Source: Clostridium facile (lineage in GTDB: Bacteria; Bacillota; Clostridia; Oscillospirales; Ruminococcaceae). From it: a stretch of DNA of 64,000 bases. Numbering within the stretch: position 1 is the first letter of the stretch; every line of letters starts with the position of its first letter. Below the pieces are notes generated by a model, which was not told where the DNA came from, made no database searches, and saw only the letters and a program-made list of their open reading frames with translations. The stretch spans positions 2,542,001 to 2,606,000 of the forward strand of contig NZ_JACOQK010000001.1 in NCBI RefSeq assembly GCF_014297275.1, written 5' to 3'. Shown piece by piece: positions 1-7,821 of this stretch. Both the position numbers and the translations under genes were made by a program.

Positions 1-117
1 GCAAGCAAATTTCGTCTGATTTGATGAAAAATCTATGATTATTTTTGAAAGAATCGTAAAATTTAAAATTAGTATCAGCATAATTACGTATTTTTCTTTG
101 TATTTGGCTTTTCATTT

Positions 118-137
118 TCACAAAATTGTGATAAAAT
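118..137 (+). promoter_or_regulatory. Extended -10 promoter overlapped by a TCACA-N4-TGTGA dyad
   Basis: TAAAAT at 132-137 is preceded by TG plus one base, as in an extended -10. The six-base arms TCACAA and TTGTGA abut the -10 and would place a repressor on it. No good -35 is visible. The same 20 bases recur with two changes before fhs at 14823-14842. Promoter and operator roles are inferred. Confidence 0.5.
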
Positions 138-207
138 TAAAACAATCACCATGATAGCATATGAAAAAATATGGTATATTGATATTGTTTTAGAAAGGTT
201 GTTCAAT

Positions 208-1389
208 ATGAGTTATAAATTTTCCGAAAAAATGGATCATTTAAAGCCATCGGTGATCCGTGAAATTTTAAAATATTCCTCTGATCCAGCTGTTATTCCA
301 TTCTCTGCTGGAAACCCAGCTCCAGAAGCATTTCCAGTGGAAAAGGTTCAGGCAATTTCTGCGAATATCCTAGCAAAGGAACCAATTGCGGCATTGCAGT
401 ACAGCATTACCGAAGGTTATCCAAAATTAATTGAAGCGGTAACCAACGACTTGAAAAACAGGCTGCATATTGGAGCTGATACCGACCGTGTTATCATTAC
501 ATCCGGCGCACAGCAAGGGATTGACCTAACTGTAAAATCCTTTTGCAGCAAAGGTGATGTTATCATCTGTGAAAGCCCAAGCTTTGTTGGTTCTCTAAAT
601 GCGTTTAAAGCAAGCGAAGCTACTTTGGTTGGCGTTCCAATGGATGAAGATGGTATGAATATGGAACAATTGGAAGATGCGTTGAAAGCGAACCCAACTG
701 CTAAATTAATCTACACCATTCCAAATTTCCAGAATCCGTCTGGTATCACCATGAGTATGGAAAAACGCCGTAAAATGTACCAATTGGCAAAACAGTATGG
801 GGTGTGTATCATTGAGGATAATCCATATGGTGACCTCCGTTTTGCAGGAGAAGATGTTCCAGCTATCAAAACGTTAGATGAAGATGGCATCGTGATTTAT
901 TGTGGTAGCTTTTCCAAAGTGTTATCCCCAGGATTACGTGTTGGTTTTGTTTGCGCAAATGCGGATATCATCCAAAAAATTACCGTGTTAAAACAGACCA
1001 ATGATGTACATACCAATATTCTGGCGCAAATGGTGGCGTACCACTTTATGACCGAGTGTGATTTCGTTGGCCATTTGGAAAACCTCCGCAAAATTTACAA
1101 ACACAAAGCGGAATTAATGCTTTCTGAAATGGACAAACACTTTAGCAAAAATGTTACCTGGACAATCCCACAGGGAGGATTGTTCTTATGGTGTACCCTG
1201 CCAGAAGATCAAGATATGTTGGCGTTCTGCCAGGATGCAGTGAAAAACCATAAGGTTGCAGTGGTACCAGGCAATGCGTTTATGACCAGTGATGATGTTC
1301 CAACCACCTCATTCCGTATGAACTACTCCACACCTACTGACGAACAAATTATTGCCGGTGTAAAAATCCTTGGGGATTTGATGAAATAA
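208..1389 (+). CDS. PLP-dependent class I/II aminotransferase (2-aminoadipate/aromatic type)
   Basis: Predicted cytosolic aminotransferase of fold-type I, resembling the LysN/ARO8 branch (2-aminoadipate or aromatic amino-acid transaminases). The protein is 393 residues from ATG 208, which follows AGAAAGG; an upstream in-frame ATG at 151 lacks a ribosome site. The substrate-binding NPSG lies in the first half, and SFSK holds the PLP lysine near residue 237, followed by the typical SPGLRVGF. The family usually carries a GntR domain in MocR regulators; none is present here, so it is a plain enzyme. It sits 23 bases before trpS, probably in one operon. The exact amino-acid substrate cannot be read from sequence; aromatic substrates would suit the trpS neighbour, but that is inference. 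Confidence 0.85.
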   Translation: MSYKFSEKMDHLKPSVIREILKYSSDPAVIPFSAGNPAPEAFPVEKVQAISANILAKEPIAALQYSITEGYPKLIEAVTNDLKNRLHIGADTDRVIITSGAQQGIDLTVKSFCSKGDVIICESPSFVGSLNAFKASEATLVGVPMDEDGMNMEQLEDALKANPTAKLIYTIPNFQNPSGITMSMEKRRKMYQLAKQYGVCIIEDNPYGDLRFAGEDVPAIKTLDEDGIVIYCGSFSKVLSPGLRVGFVCANADIIQKITVLKQTNDVHTNILAQMVAYHFMTECDFVGHLENLRKIYKHKAELMLSEMDKHFSKNVTWTIPQGGLFLWCTLPEDQDMLAFCQDAVKNHKVAVVPGNAFMTSDDVPTTSFRMNYSTPTDEQIIAGVKILGDLMK

Positions 1390-1412
1390 AAAATTAGGAG
1401 GAATTTAGTCCG

Positions 1413-2429
1413 ATGGAAAATACAACTCCAAAACCAGAACGAAAAAAAGTAATGCTCAGCGGTATCCAGCCAACTGGTGTGTTTACCTTGGGCAACTATA
1501 TTGGAGCTGTCCGTAACTGGGGAAATTTACAGGAAGAATACAACTGTATTTATTTTATTGCGGATTTGCATGCCATTACTGTACGGCAGGACCCTGCTAA
1601 ACTGAAAAAGCAGACAATGGAATGCTTTGCATTGTTGTTGGCTTGTGGGATTGACCCAGAAAAAAGCTTGACTTTTATTCAAAGCCATGTGCCAGCCCAT
1701 GCGGAATTAAGCTGGGTACTCTCCTGTCATACCCAGTTTGGAGAGCTCTCTCGTATGACTCAATTTAAAGATAAAAGTGCCAAACACGCGGATAATGTAA
1801 ACGCAGGGTTGTTTACCTATCCAGATCTGATGGCCGCAGATATTTTGCTATATAAGCCTGATTTTGTCCCGGTAGGGGCTGACCAGAAGCAGCATCTAGA
1901 GTTAACCAGGGATGTGGCAAACCGTTTTAATAATTTATATGGCAATACTTTTGTAGTGCCAGAACCATATATTCCAAAGGCTGGGGCAAAAATTATGTCT
2001 TTGGCGGACCCCACCAAAAAGATGTCCAAATCTGACGAAAATGTCAATGGATTTATCTCAATTTTGGATGACCCAGGTGTTATTGTGAAAAAATTTAAAC
2101 GTGCTGTGACCGATTCGGAGATGGAAATCGCTTACCGGGAAGGTAAAGACGGCATTAATAACCTGATGACCATTTACTCTGTTATTACTGGTAAAAACTA
2201 TGAGCAAATTGAACAAGAATTTGCAGGAAAAGGCTATGGAGATTTTAAAACAGCAGTCGGGGAAGTGGTTGCGGAAGAACTACGCCCAGTAAGGGAAAAC
2301 TTTGAACGCTACTCCAAAGATAAAGCATATTTGCAGGAAATGTACCGCAAAGGAGCAGAACAAGCAGAGCGTTTTGCCCGCAGAACTTTGGAAAAAGTTT
2401 ATAAAAAAGTTGGTTTCTTACCTCGATAA
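1413..2429 (+). CDS. trpS: Tryptophanyl-tRNA synthetase
   Basis: Class I aminoacyl-tRNA synthetase that charges tRNA-Trp with tryptophan at the cost of ATP. The 338 residues match the usual bacterial length. The HIGH-type signature appears as TLGNYIGA near residues 21-28, preceded by the family motif GIQPTG, and the KMSKS loop is near residues 203-207. AGGAGG precedes the ATG at a normal distance. It lies between the aminotransferase and the alcohol dehydrogenase with gaps of about 20 bases, so the three are probably co-transcribed. No T-box leader precedes it, unlike many Firmicute trpS genes; expression would follow the promoter near position 130. Confidence 0.97.
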   Translation: MENTTPKPERKKVMLSGIQPTGVFTLGNYIGAVRNWGNLQEEYNCIYFIADLHAITVRQDPAKLKKQTMECFALLLACGIDPEKSLTFIQSHVPAHAELSWVLSCHTQFGELSRMTQFKDKSAKHADNVNAGLFTYPDLMAADILLYKPDFVPVGADQKQHLELTRDVANRFNNLYGNTFVVPEPYIPKAGAKIMSLADPTKKMSKSDENVNGFISILDDPGVIVKKFKRAVTDSEMEIAYREGKDGINNLMTIYSVITGKNYEQIEQEFAGKGYGDFKTAVGEVVAEELRPVRENFERYSKDKAYLQEMYRKGAEQAERFARRTLEKVYKKVGFLPR

Positions 2430-2449
2430 TTCCGTAGGAGGAAAACAGA

Positions 2450-3601
2450 ATGGAATCGTTTCAGCTTTGTTTACCCACCAAAGTCATTTTTGGAAAAGAG
2501 GAGTATCAAAACATAGGAGAATATCTAAAGCCTTATGCAACAAAAATATTGTTGCATTATGGTGGAGGAAGCATTAAAAGCAGCGGATTATATGACAAAG
2601 TGGTATCCAGCTTGAACCGGGCTGGTATCGAATTTGTGGAACTGGGCGGTGTCCAACCAAACCCCAGGGTAGAACTGACCCGTCAAGGAATTGAATTGGC
2701 AAGAAAGGAAAATGTCCAGCTTATTTTGGCAGTTGGAGGAGGTTCTGTCATTGATTCTTCGAAAGGGATTGCGATTGGCGTCCCTTATGAAGGGGATGTG
2801 TGGGACCTGTATGACAAAGAGAATTCAGCGAAACCACAAAAAGCATTGCCAGTAGCTACTATTTTGACGATCCCGGCAGCAGGAAGTGAAACCAGTGCCA
2901 GTACTGTGCTGAGCAATATGGAAACTGGAAGGAAATATGGATGTAGTAGCGAACTTGTCCGCCCTGTTTTAAGTATTTTAAGCCCTGATTTGTGCTTAAC
3001 CCTGCCAAAGAACCAGGCGGCAAATGGTATCTGTGATATGATGGCACACATTATGGAACGGTATTTTTCCCCTTCTACCCATGTAGATGTTACCGACCGG
3101 ATGTGTGAGGGAGTTCTGCGTTCCATCATGAACAACGGCAAAAAACTGATGGAAGATTACAAAAATTGCGATTTATGGGCTGAAATTATGTGGGCAGGCA
3201 GTATTGCACACAACGGTATTTTAGGCGTTGGACGTAAGGAAAGCTGGGTGTCCCATGGATTGGAACATGAATTAAGTGCAATTTATGATATTCCACATGG
3301 TCAAGGGCTTGCGATTGTATTTCCTGCATGGATTAAAACAGTTTGGAAAGAAAATCCAACCAGGTTTGTCCAGTTTGCTATCCGAGTCATGGATGTTGAT
3401 CTGGAATATTATGACCAGGAGGCGATTATTTTGGAAGGCGTCCGCCGTCTGGAAGAATTTTTCACCTACATAGAATTGCCAACTCGCCTTCACCAGATTG
3501 GGATTGACAATAGCGATTTTGAAAAGATGTCCAAAGCAGTGGAACGGATTAAAAAAACATCCTTTGAATTGGCAATGGAAGTTTATCAAACCGCATTATA
3601 A
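2450..3601 (+). CDS. Iron-containing alcohol dehydrogenase (butanol dehydrogenase-like)
   Basis: Group III metal-dependent alcohol dehydrogenase, 383 residues, close in layout to clostridial NADPH-dependent butanol dehydrogenases (BdhA/YqhD). It would reduce an aldehyde to an alcohol, or the reverse. The dinucleotide site GGGSVIDSSKG lies near residues 98-108. Metal ligands are expected in the CDMMAHIMERYF stretch (Asp and His) and in the HGLEHELSAIYDIPHGQG stretch (two His). TAGGAGG precedes ATG 2450. It is the last gene of the aminotransferase-trpS operon and is followed at once by a strong terminator. The substrate is unknown; butanol or a fusel aldehyde from amino-acid breakdown are candidates, the latter fitting the nearby aminotransferase. 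Confidence 0.9.
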   Translation: MESFQLCLPTKVIFGKEEYQNIGEYLKPYATKILLHYGGGSIKSSGLYDKVVSSLNRAGIEFVELGGVQPNPRVELTRQGIELARKENVQLILAVGGGSVIDSSKGIAIGVPYEGDVWDLYDKENSAKPQKALPVATILTIPAAGSETSASTVLSNMETGRKYGCSSELVRPVLSILSPDLCLTLPKNQAANGICDMMAHIMERYFSPSTHVDVTDRMCEGVLRSIMNNGKKLMEDYKNCDLWAEIMWAGSIAHNGILGVGRKESWVSHGLEHELSAIYDIPHGQGLAIVFPAWIKTVWKENPTRFVQFAIRVMDVDLEYYDQEAIILEGVRRLEEFFTYIELPTRLHQIGIDNSDFEKMSKAVERIKKTSFELAMEVYQTAL

Positions 3602-3607
3602 AAGATA

Positions 3608-3640
3608 CACCGCAATGATACCATCATTGCGGTGTTTTTG
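3608..3640 (+). terminator. Rho-independent terminator of the trpS-adh operon
   Basis: A perfect 12-base stem (CACCGCAATGAT with ATCATTGCGGTG), a three-base loop and TTTTT. It lies seven bases after the alcohol dehydrogenase stop. Confidence 0.93.
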
Positions 3641-3870
3641 TATCCACAATTTTTTACTATTTGTATAATATAAAACCATTATTTGATGATTAAAATTTAA
3701 AATTTTGCCAATAAAAAGTTGTGGTAGTTCCATTATCAAATCAATGACAAAATTAGGTTTTATCACTGTTTATACTATAAATTTATATAAATCAGTTCTA
3801 CGTACATATTTAATTTTAAATTTAATAAAAGTATTTTATTTTTAAATAATTACATTTAGTATATTAAAGA

Positions 3871-4004
3871 GGTGTTATAAAATTTTTCCATTAATAAAGA
3901 ATAGCGTCTTTTCGCTATTTTATTTGTTTGGAAAATCATAACACTTGTATTTCGATTGGTTGCGCATATAGTAATGTTGGGCGAAATGCCCGGCCTCCTT
4001 TTTT
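3871..4004 (+). ncRNA. Candidate small structured RNA with its own promoter and terminator
   Basis: The 417-base gap before spoIVB holds no gene, but its last part looks like a transcript of about 134 nt. TATATT at 3860-3865 could be a -10. GTGTTAT (3872-3878) pairs with ATAACAC near 3941-3947, extended by TTTTCCA with TGGAAAA. Inside is a hairpin AATAGCG-TCTTTT-CGCTATT (3900-3919). The end is a seven-base stem GTTGGGC-GAAAT-GCCCGGC (3976-3994, two G-U pairs) followed by CTCCTTTTTT. It could instead be an attenuated leader of spoIVB, whose start lies 52 bases on. I recognise no named RNA family. The stretch 3641-3859 is AT-rich and shows nothing else. Confidence 0.4.
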
Positions 4005-4056
4005 CGTTTGAAATTGCGGCAATCAATTTTGCCAATCTACAAACAAAGGAGCATTC

Positions 4057-5280
4057 ATGAGAAAAATCATTCGTTTTTTTGCAGGTATGACAGCGATAAT
4101 GGTTTTTTCGGTACTAGGATTAACTGGTTATTATCAGGCAACCATACCGGACCATTACTATGTACACCAAGGAGAACAGCTCACGATTAATTCTTTGGTC
4201 TCTTCGTCCCAGCCTCAGCAAATCATTAGCACGGTGTCTTCCAACCAATCTTCTGGTAAATCCGTTCAATTAGATCTGTTTGGAATTATCCCCATTAAGC
4301 AGACGATGGTCTCAGAGGTAAACCAAACAGAGGTAATTCCAGGCGGTACTCCGTTTGGGATTAAATTGTTAACCCAAGGGGTAATGGTTGTAGGACTAAA
4401 CGCAATTGACAGTGAAGATGGATTGAAAAATCCAGCAAAAGACGCAGGTTTAAAAATTGGGGATGTCATTACAGCGGTAAACGGCCAACCAGTTTCTTCC
4501 AATAAAGAAATTTCGGCTCTGGTACAACAAAGTAATGGTGCTGCAATTACAGTAACTTATACTAGAGGTTCAGAATCCCAGACGATTTCGATCCAGCCAG
4601 TGATTTCCCGGGTGGATAAACATCCAAAAGCCGGAATATGGGTACGGGATAGCTCGGCCGGCATAGGCACAGTAACTTTTTACGACCCTAATACCCAATT
4701 ATTTGGCGGATTAGGACATCCGGTCTGCGATGTGGATACTGGTATGACATTGCCGATTTCCTATGGCGAAATGGTTTCCGCCACAATAAATGGCATCAAC
4801 AAAGGGACAATTGGGACACCTGGTGAATTAATTGGTGCATTTACCACCAATTCTCCAATTGGGTCCGTTCTGTTAAATACAGATTGCGGTGTATTTGGAG
4901 AAATGTATGAACAGCCACAGGGAGAACCAGTCCCGTTGGCGTTAAAGCAGGAAGTGCACACAGGGAAAGCGACTATTTTATCTACTTTGGATGGAACAAC
5001 ACCACAGGAATATGAAATTGAAATTGAAGAACTAAATTTAAACGAAAAGTCAGTAACCAGGAATATGGTAATTCGGGTAACTGACAAAACGCTATTGGAA
5101 AAAGCTGGAGGAATTGTTCAAGGTATGAGTGGAAGCCCTATTTTACAAGATGGTAAATTAGTGGGCGCAGTGACCCATGTTTTTGTCAATGACCCAACCA
5201 AAGGATATGGTATCTTTGCCGAAAATATGATGTCTACTGCACTTAGTCTGGAACAGGACCAAGAAAAGAAGGCTTCTTAG
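4057..5280 (+). CDS. spoIVB: SpoIVB sporulation signalling serine protease
   Basis: Peptidase of family S55. In endospore formers it is made in the forespore, secreted across the inner forespore membrane, and cleaves SpoIVFA so that pro-sigma-K is activated in the mother cell. The 407-residue protein begins with a signal/membrane segment (residues 1-27), then a PDZ domain at roughly 110-180 (KDAGLKIGDVITAVNG), then the protease domain with GLGHPV (catalytic His region, near 220) and GMSGSPI (catalytic Ser, near 359). AAAGGAG precedes ATG 4057. In Bacillus the gene sits between recN and spo0A; here neither neighbour is present and it is followed by its own terminator, so it is monocistronic. 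Its presence is the main evidence that this organism sporulates or descends from a sporulating line. Confidence 0.95.
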   Translation: MRKIIRFFAGMTAIMVFSVLGLTGYYQATIPDHYYVHQGEQLTINSLVSSSQPQQIISTVSSNQSSGKSVQLDLFGIIPIKQTMVSEVNQTEVIPGGTPFGIKLLTQGVMVVGLNAIDSEDGLKNPAKDAGLKIGDVITAVNGQPVSSNKEISALVQQSNGAAITVTYTRGSESQTISIQPVISRVDKHPKAGIWVRDSSAGIGTVTFYDPNTQLFGGLGHPVCDVDTGMTLPISYGEMVSATINGINKGTIGTPGELIGAFTTNSPIGSVLLNTDCGVFGEMYEQPQGEPVPLALKQEVHTGKATILSTLDGTTPQEYEIEIEELNLNEKSVTRNMVIRVTDKTLLEKAGGIVQGMSGSPILQDGKLVGAVTHVFVNDPTKGYGIFAENMMSTALSLEQDQEKKAS

Positions 5281-5285
5281 CGAAA

Positions 5286-5316
5286 AACGGGCTAACAATT
5301 TGTTAGCCCGTTTTTT
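5286..5316 (+). terminator. Terminator of spoIVB
   Basis: A perfect 12-base stem AACGGGCTAACA with TGTTAGCCCGTT, followed by TTTT. Only five bases separate it from the spoIVB stop. Confidence 0.93.
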
Positions 5317-5427
5317 ATGATTACTTTGAAAATCAGAAATGAATAAAGGAAATTTGTGAGTTCCTAGAGAAACCGAATTTTTATCACAGAAAGATATCGG
5401 AAAGAGCTAAAATTTATGGAAGGTAGA

Positions 5428-5464
5428 GATCATATCAGCAATTATGATAGATCAAGCTTTTTTT
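5428..5464 (+). other. Hairpin followed by a T-run in the gap after spoIVB
   Basis: GATC-A-TATCA pairs with TGATA-GATC around a short loop, followed by AAGC and seven T. It resembles a weak plus-strand terminator, but no gene ends just before it. The rest of 5317-5510 shows nothing I can support. Confidence 0.25.
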
Positions 5465-5510
5465 GGAAGATGGAGTAAGAACAAACCTCTTATTATAGTT
5501 TGATATAGGA

Positions 5511-6062
5511 TTAAGCAACAGAGGATAAAAATACAGATTGGGAAGTTGTATCCTCTATGGGTTCAAACGTACATTGTAAATCCATTGCCTTTAATTCTAA
5601 GGAAACAGGCAATCCTGTTTTTTGTTCTACCACCAATTTGTATTCTCCATTTTCTGTATTGCCTTGGATGACATATTGTTCCCCTTTTTCTTTTATGGTA
5701 GTATCGGCTCCTAACAAGGCATGGTTTACCGCCTGTATCATTCCACTGGAAACAGAATTTAATAAGGTACTATCTTTTGTTACATCAACAGATAACCCTA
5801 AATAAGAAACCGTTACTTTATCGCCATCATAGATAAATTCCATTCCATCCACCGACTCTGGAGAGGTTAACATAATATGATAGGTTCCGCCAGTTTTTGA
5901 TAGAATACCTTCCGTCTCCCAATCCTGATAGGACATCGTTGTTTTTAATGAAAAATCTGTTTTTAATGGGGTTGTTACCTGGTTTACCGTACGGCCAATA
6001 CAACCAACTAAAAATACTACAATTATACCAATCAATCCGACGACAGCCCATCTCTTTACCAT
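5511..6062 (-). CDS. Small lipoprotein, LolA/LppX-like fold suspected
   Basis: Predicted membrane-anchored lipoprotein of 183 residues. A short basic start (MVKRW), a hydrophobic segment and the lipobox LVGC (Cys near residue 21) give a type II signal peptide. The mature part alternates beta-strand-like segments with a phrase resembling LolA/LppX-type sheets (MLTSPESVDGMEFIYDGDKVTV). I chose ATG 6062 because GAGGTGG lies five bases upstream; a GTG at 6071 would overlap that ribosome site. No function can be assigned. It lies 85 bases downstream of the XRE regulator gene on the same strand and may be expressed with it. No clear terminator follows. Confidence 0.7.
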   Translation of the reverse strand: MVKRWAVVGLIGIIVVFLVGCIGRTVNQVTTPLKTDFSLKTTMSYQDWETEGILSKTGGTYHIMLTSPESVDGMEFIYDGDKVTVSYLGLSVDVTKDSTLLNSVSSGMIQAVNHALLGADTTIKEKGEQYVIQGNTENGEYKLVVEQKTGLPVSLELKAMDLQCTFEPIEDTTSQSVFLSSVA

Positions 6063-6146
6063 TGTTACCACCTCATGGTGTATCCTATGCGTAACAAATG
6101 TGGTTTAGCACTGAAGTATGTGAATAATTATTGAAATGATATCCAA

Positions 6147-6377
6147 TTATTGTAGCGTTTTGCTCCTGGGATAGGGTTTTTGTTCATCTGTTAAGCCCAG
6201 TAAATAGTCTGTACTAGTTTGGTAATAAAGAGCCAATTTCATTAATAATTCAGCAGGGATATTTAAATTTCCCAATTCATAATCAGAATAGGTGGTTTGA
6301 TGTACCTGCAAATATTCTGCAATTACTTTTTGAGAAAGGTCGTGGTCTTCCCTTAAATTTCGTATCCGTACAAACAT
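6147..6377 (-). CDS. XRE-family helix-turn-helix regulator
   Basis: Small 76-residue DNA-binding protein, essentially one HTH_3 domain (residues about 5-61). Visible hallmarks are IRNLREDHDLSQKVIAEYL, the recognition-helix region VHQTTYSDYELG, and the closing LALYYQTSTDYLLGLTD typical of phage-repressor-like XRE proteins. GGTGAT precedes ATG 6377. It is divergent from the 70-residue gene at 6471, and a dyad sits between the -35 and -10 of that gene's promoter, 45 bases from this start. The simplest model is that this protein represses that promoter; this is inferred from geometry only. Confidence 0.88.
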   Translation of the reverse strand: MFVRIRNLREDHDLSQKVIAEYLQVHQTTYSDYELGNLNIPAELLMKLALYYQTSTDYLLGLTDEQKPYPRSKTLQ

Positions 6378-6421
6378 GATATCACCTCATATACAAGTAT
6401 GTAATAGAGTATCGGAAGAGG

Positions 6422-6450
6422 TTGACTTTTAAGGGTATAACCCTTAAAAT
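6422..6450 (+). promoter_or_regulatory. Promoter with a 10+3+10 dyad filling the spacer
   Basis: TTGACT at 6422-6427 and TAAAAT at 6445-6450 are exactly 17 bases apart. Between and into them runs a perfect inverted repeat at 6427-6449, arms TTTTAAGGGT and ACCCTTAAAA around ATA. The position is that of a strong repressor operator, and the divergent XRE gene next door is the obvious candidate binder. Confidence 0.75.
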
Positions 6451-6470
6451 GAATTAATAGAGGTGGTAGA

Positions 6471-6683
6471 ATGAAGCTTTACATTGATATTTTAAAAGGA
6501 ATTTTAGAGAAAGAGGACATTAAAGTGATATTCCCAAACTTAAATGGTATCAATATCAAGGATATTTGTGAAATGCAGTGCTACAAAACTTTAGCTGAAA
6601 TAAAATCGGTGATTGAAGATGATACTTTAGAGGATAGGGAATGTTTTTGGAAGATTGAAAAAATCATTTCTATTTTTGAATAA
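6471..6683 (+). CDS. Small conserved hypothetical protein
   Basis: A 70-residue acidic soluble protein, probably alpha/alpha, with no signal peptide or membrane segment. GAGGTGG lies just before ATG 6471. The pattern MKLYIDILKGILE, then MQCYKTLAEIKSVIEDD, then ECFWKIEKIISIFE gives three amphipathic helices. I believe similar small proteins are common in Clostridia, but I know no name or function. It is under the dyad-bearing promoter at 6422-6450 and divergent from the XRE gene, so it is probably induced when that repressor is released. The Sel1 gene follows after 126 bases. Confidence 0.7.
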   Translation: MKLYIDILKGILEKEDIKVIFPNLNGINIKDICEMQCYKTLAEIKSVIEDDTLEDRECFWKIEKIISIFE

Positions 6684-6809
6684 TTAGGTAGTGATGGCGG
6701 AACTCGCCACGATTTTTAAATAAGCAGATTGTTTTGCTATTGCAAACAAAATCAAATCATTATATACTGGAAGAAAAGGATTTTATCAAAGATTAAGGGG
6801 TTTTGGGCA

Positions 6810-7652
6810 ATGGTAGAAGGAAGTTATCAAATGCCAAACACAGATTGGCAGGAATTTTTGCATTTGATGTATGATTATGAAAATGGTGTAGAATCAGCGC
6901 AAAGGGAAATCCAAAAAATGCTGGAAATTGGGCCAGAAGAAGCTGTTTTTGAAAAAATAAATCTGGCGAGGGAACAAATTTATCGTAATGACGCTATGAG
7001 AGGGGTTCCTGTAGCGATGTACCGGTACGCACTGGCAATACAGTTTACCCGGCCACAAGAAGCATTTCAGCTATTAGTGCAGTTAGCAAACCAAGGGGAT
7101 ACAGAAGCGATGAAAAGCATCGCATTAGGATATACGGAATATGGAGGTTTTGGGGAAAATCCAGAGCAGGAGCTACAATGGTATTTAAGGGCTGCTAACG
7201 CTGGGGATGCAGAAGCACAAGCATCTGCTGGTTTATGGTATGCTTGCCAGGGAAATAATGACCAGGAATATAGATGGTACAAAGCATCTGCTGAACAAAA
7301 ATATCCAAAAGGGCTTATTGGCCTTGCCAACTGGTACTCGAAAAACTGGGTACATTGTGAAGGAGTTTTAAAAGAAGAATATAAACAAAAGGCAATCGCT
7401 TTATACTGGGAAGCTTTGAACCATGTAACTCGAATCAGCGAAGCGGAAGATATTTATTTTTCTTTAGGGCTTTGTTATGAAAGCCTACCACAGTACCGGA
7501 ATGCCTTTGAATGCTTTTACAAATCCTTTTTATTAGGCAATGATTATGCGGCTGTTACTTATTTAAAATTGCAACTGAAATGCAATACCGTAATTCCACT
7601 CCAGCAATTAAAAGATTGGAAAATAGAATTGGGGGATAATTGTAGGCGCTAA
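6810..7652 (+). CDS. Sel1-like tetratricopeptide repeat protein
   Basis: Cytosolic protein of 280 residues built from Sel1/TPR helical repeats; such proteins act as protein-interaction scaffolds. Repeats are visible as GDTEAMKSIALGYTEYGGFGE, then GDAEAQASAGLWYACQGN and KYPKGLIGLANWYSKN, each with the alternating Ala/Gly pattern. I take ATG 6810, after AAGGGG, rather than the in-frame TTG at 6729, which has no ribosome site and would add a cysteine- and lysine-rich stretch. No enzymatic motif is visible. It follows the 70-residue gene on the same strand and could share its promoter, but a 126-base gap leaves this open. No terminator is evident before the ilvE promoter. Confidence 0.8.
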   Translation: MVEGSYQMPNTDWQEFLHLMYDYENGVESAQREIQKMLEIGPEEAVFEKINLAREQIYRNDAMRGVPVAMYRYALAIQFTRPQEAFQLLVQLANQGDTEAMKSIALGYTEYGGFGENPEQELQWYLRAANAGDAEAQASAGLWYACQGNNDQEYRWYKASAEQKYPKGLIGLANWYSKNWVHCEGVLKEEYKQKAIALYWEALNHVTRISEAEDIYFSLGLCYESLPQYRNAFECFYKSFLLGNDYAAVTYLKLQLKCNTVIPLQQLKDWKIELGDNCRR

Positions 7653-7717
7653 TTTGGGCCTGCAAAAATACATTGGTCGATTCATTGCATTTTGTCAAAA
7701 TTGCCAGGGGAAAATGA

Positions 7718-7746
7718 TTGCATCCTCATAAAACTTGTGTTATAAT
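7718..7746 (+). promoter_or_regulatory. Promoter of ilvE
   Basis: TTGCAT and TATAAT are separated by 17 bases, with TG-T before the -10. The predicted leader is about 70 bases and AT-rich, with no T-box or CodY-type site that I can recognise. Confidence 0.78.
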
Positions 7747-7821
7747 AAAAAATATAAATTTTAAATTTGTTTTATTATTTTACTTTTATATATTTTTACA
7801 GAAGAAAGAAGGATGGCTTTT

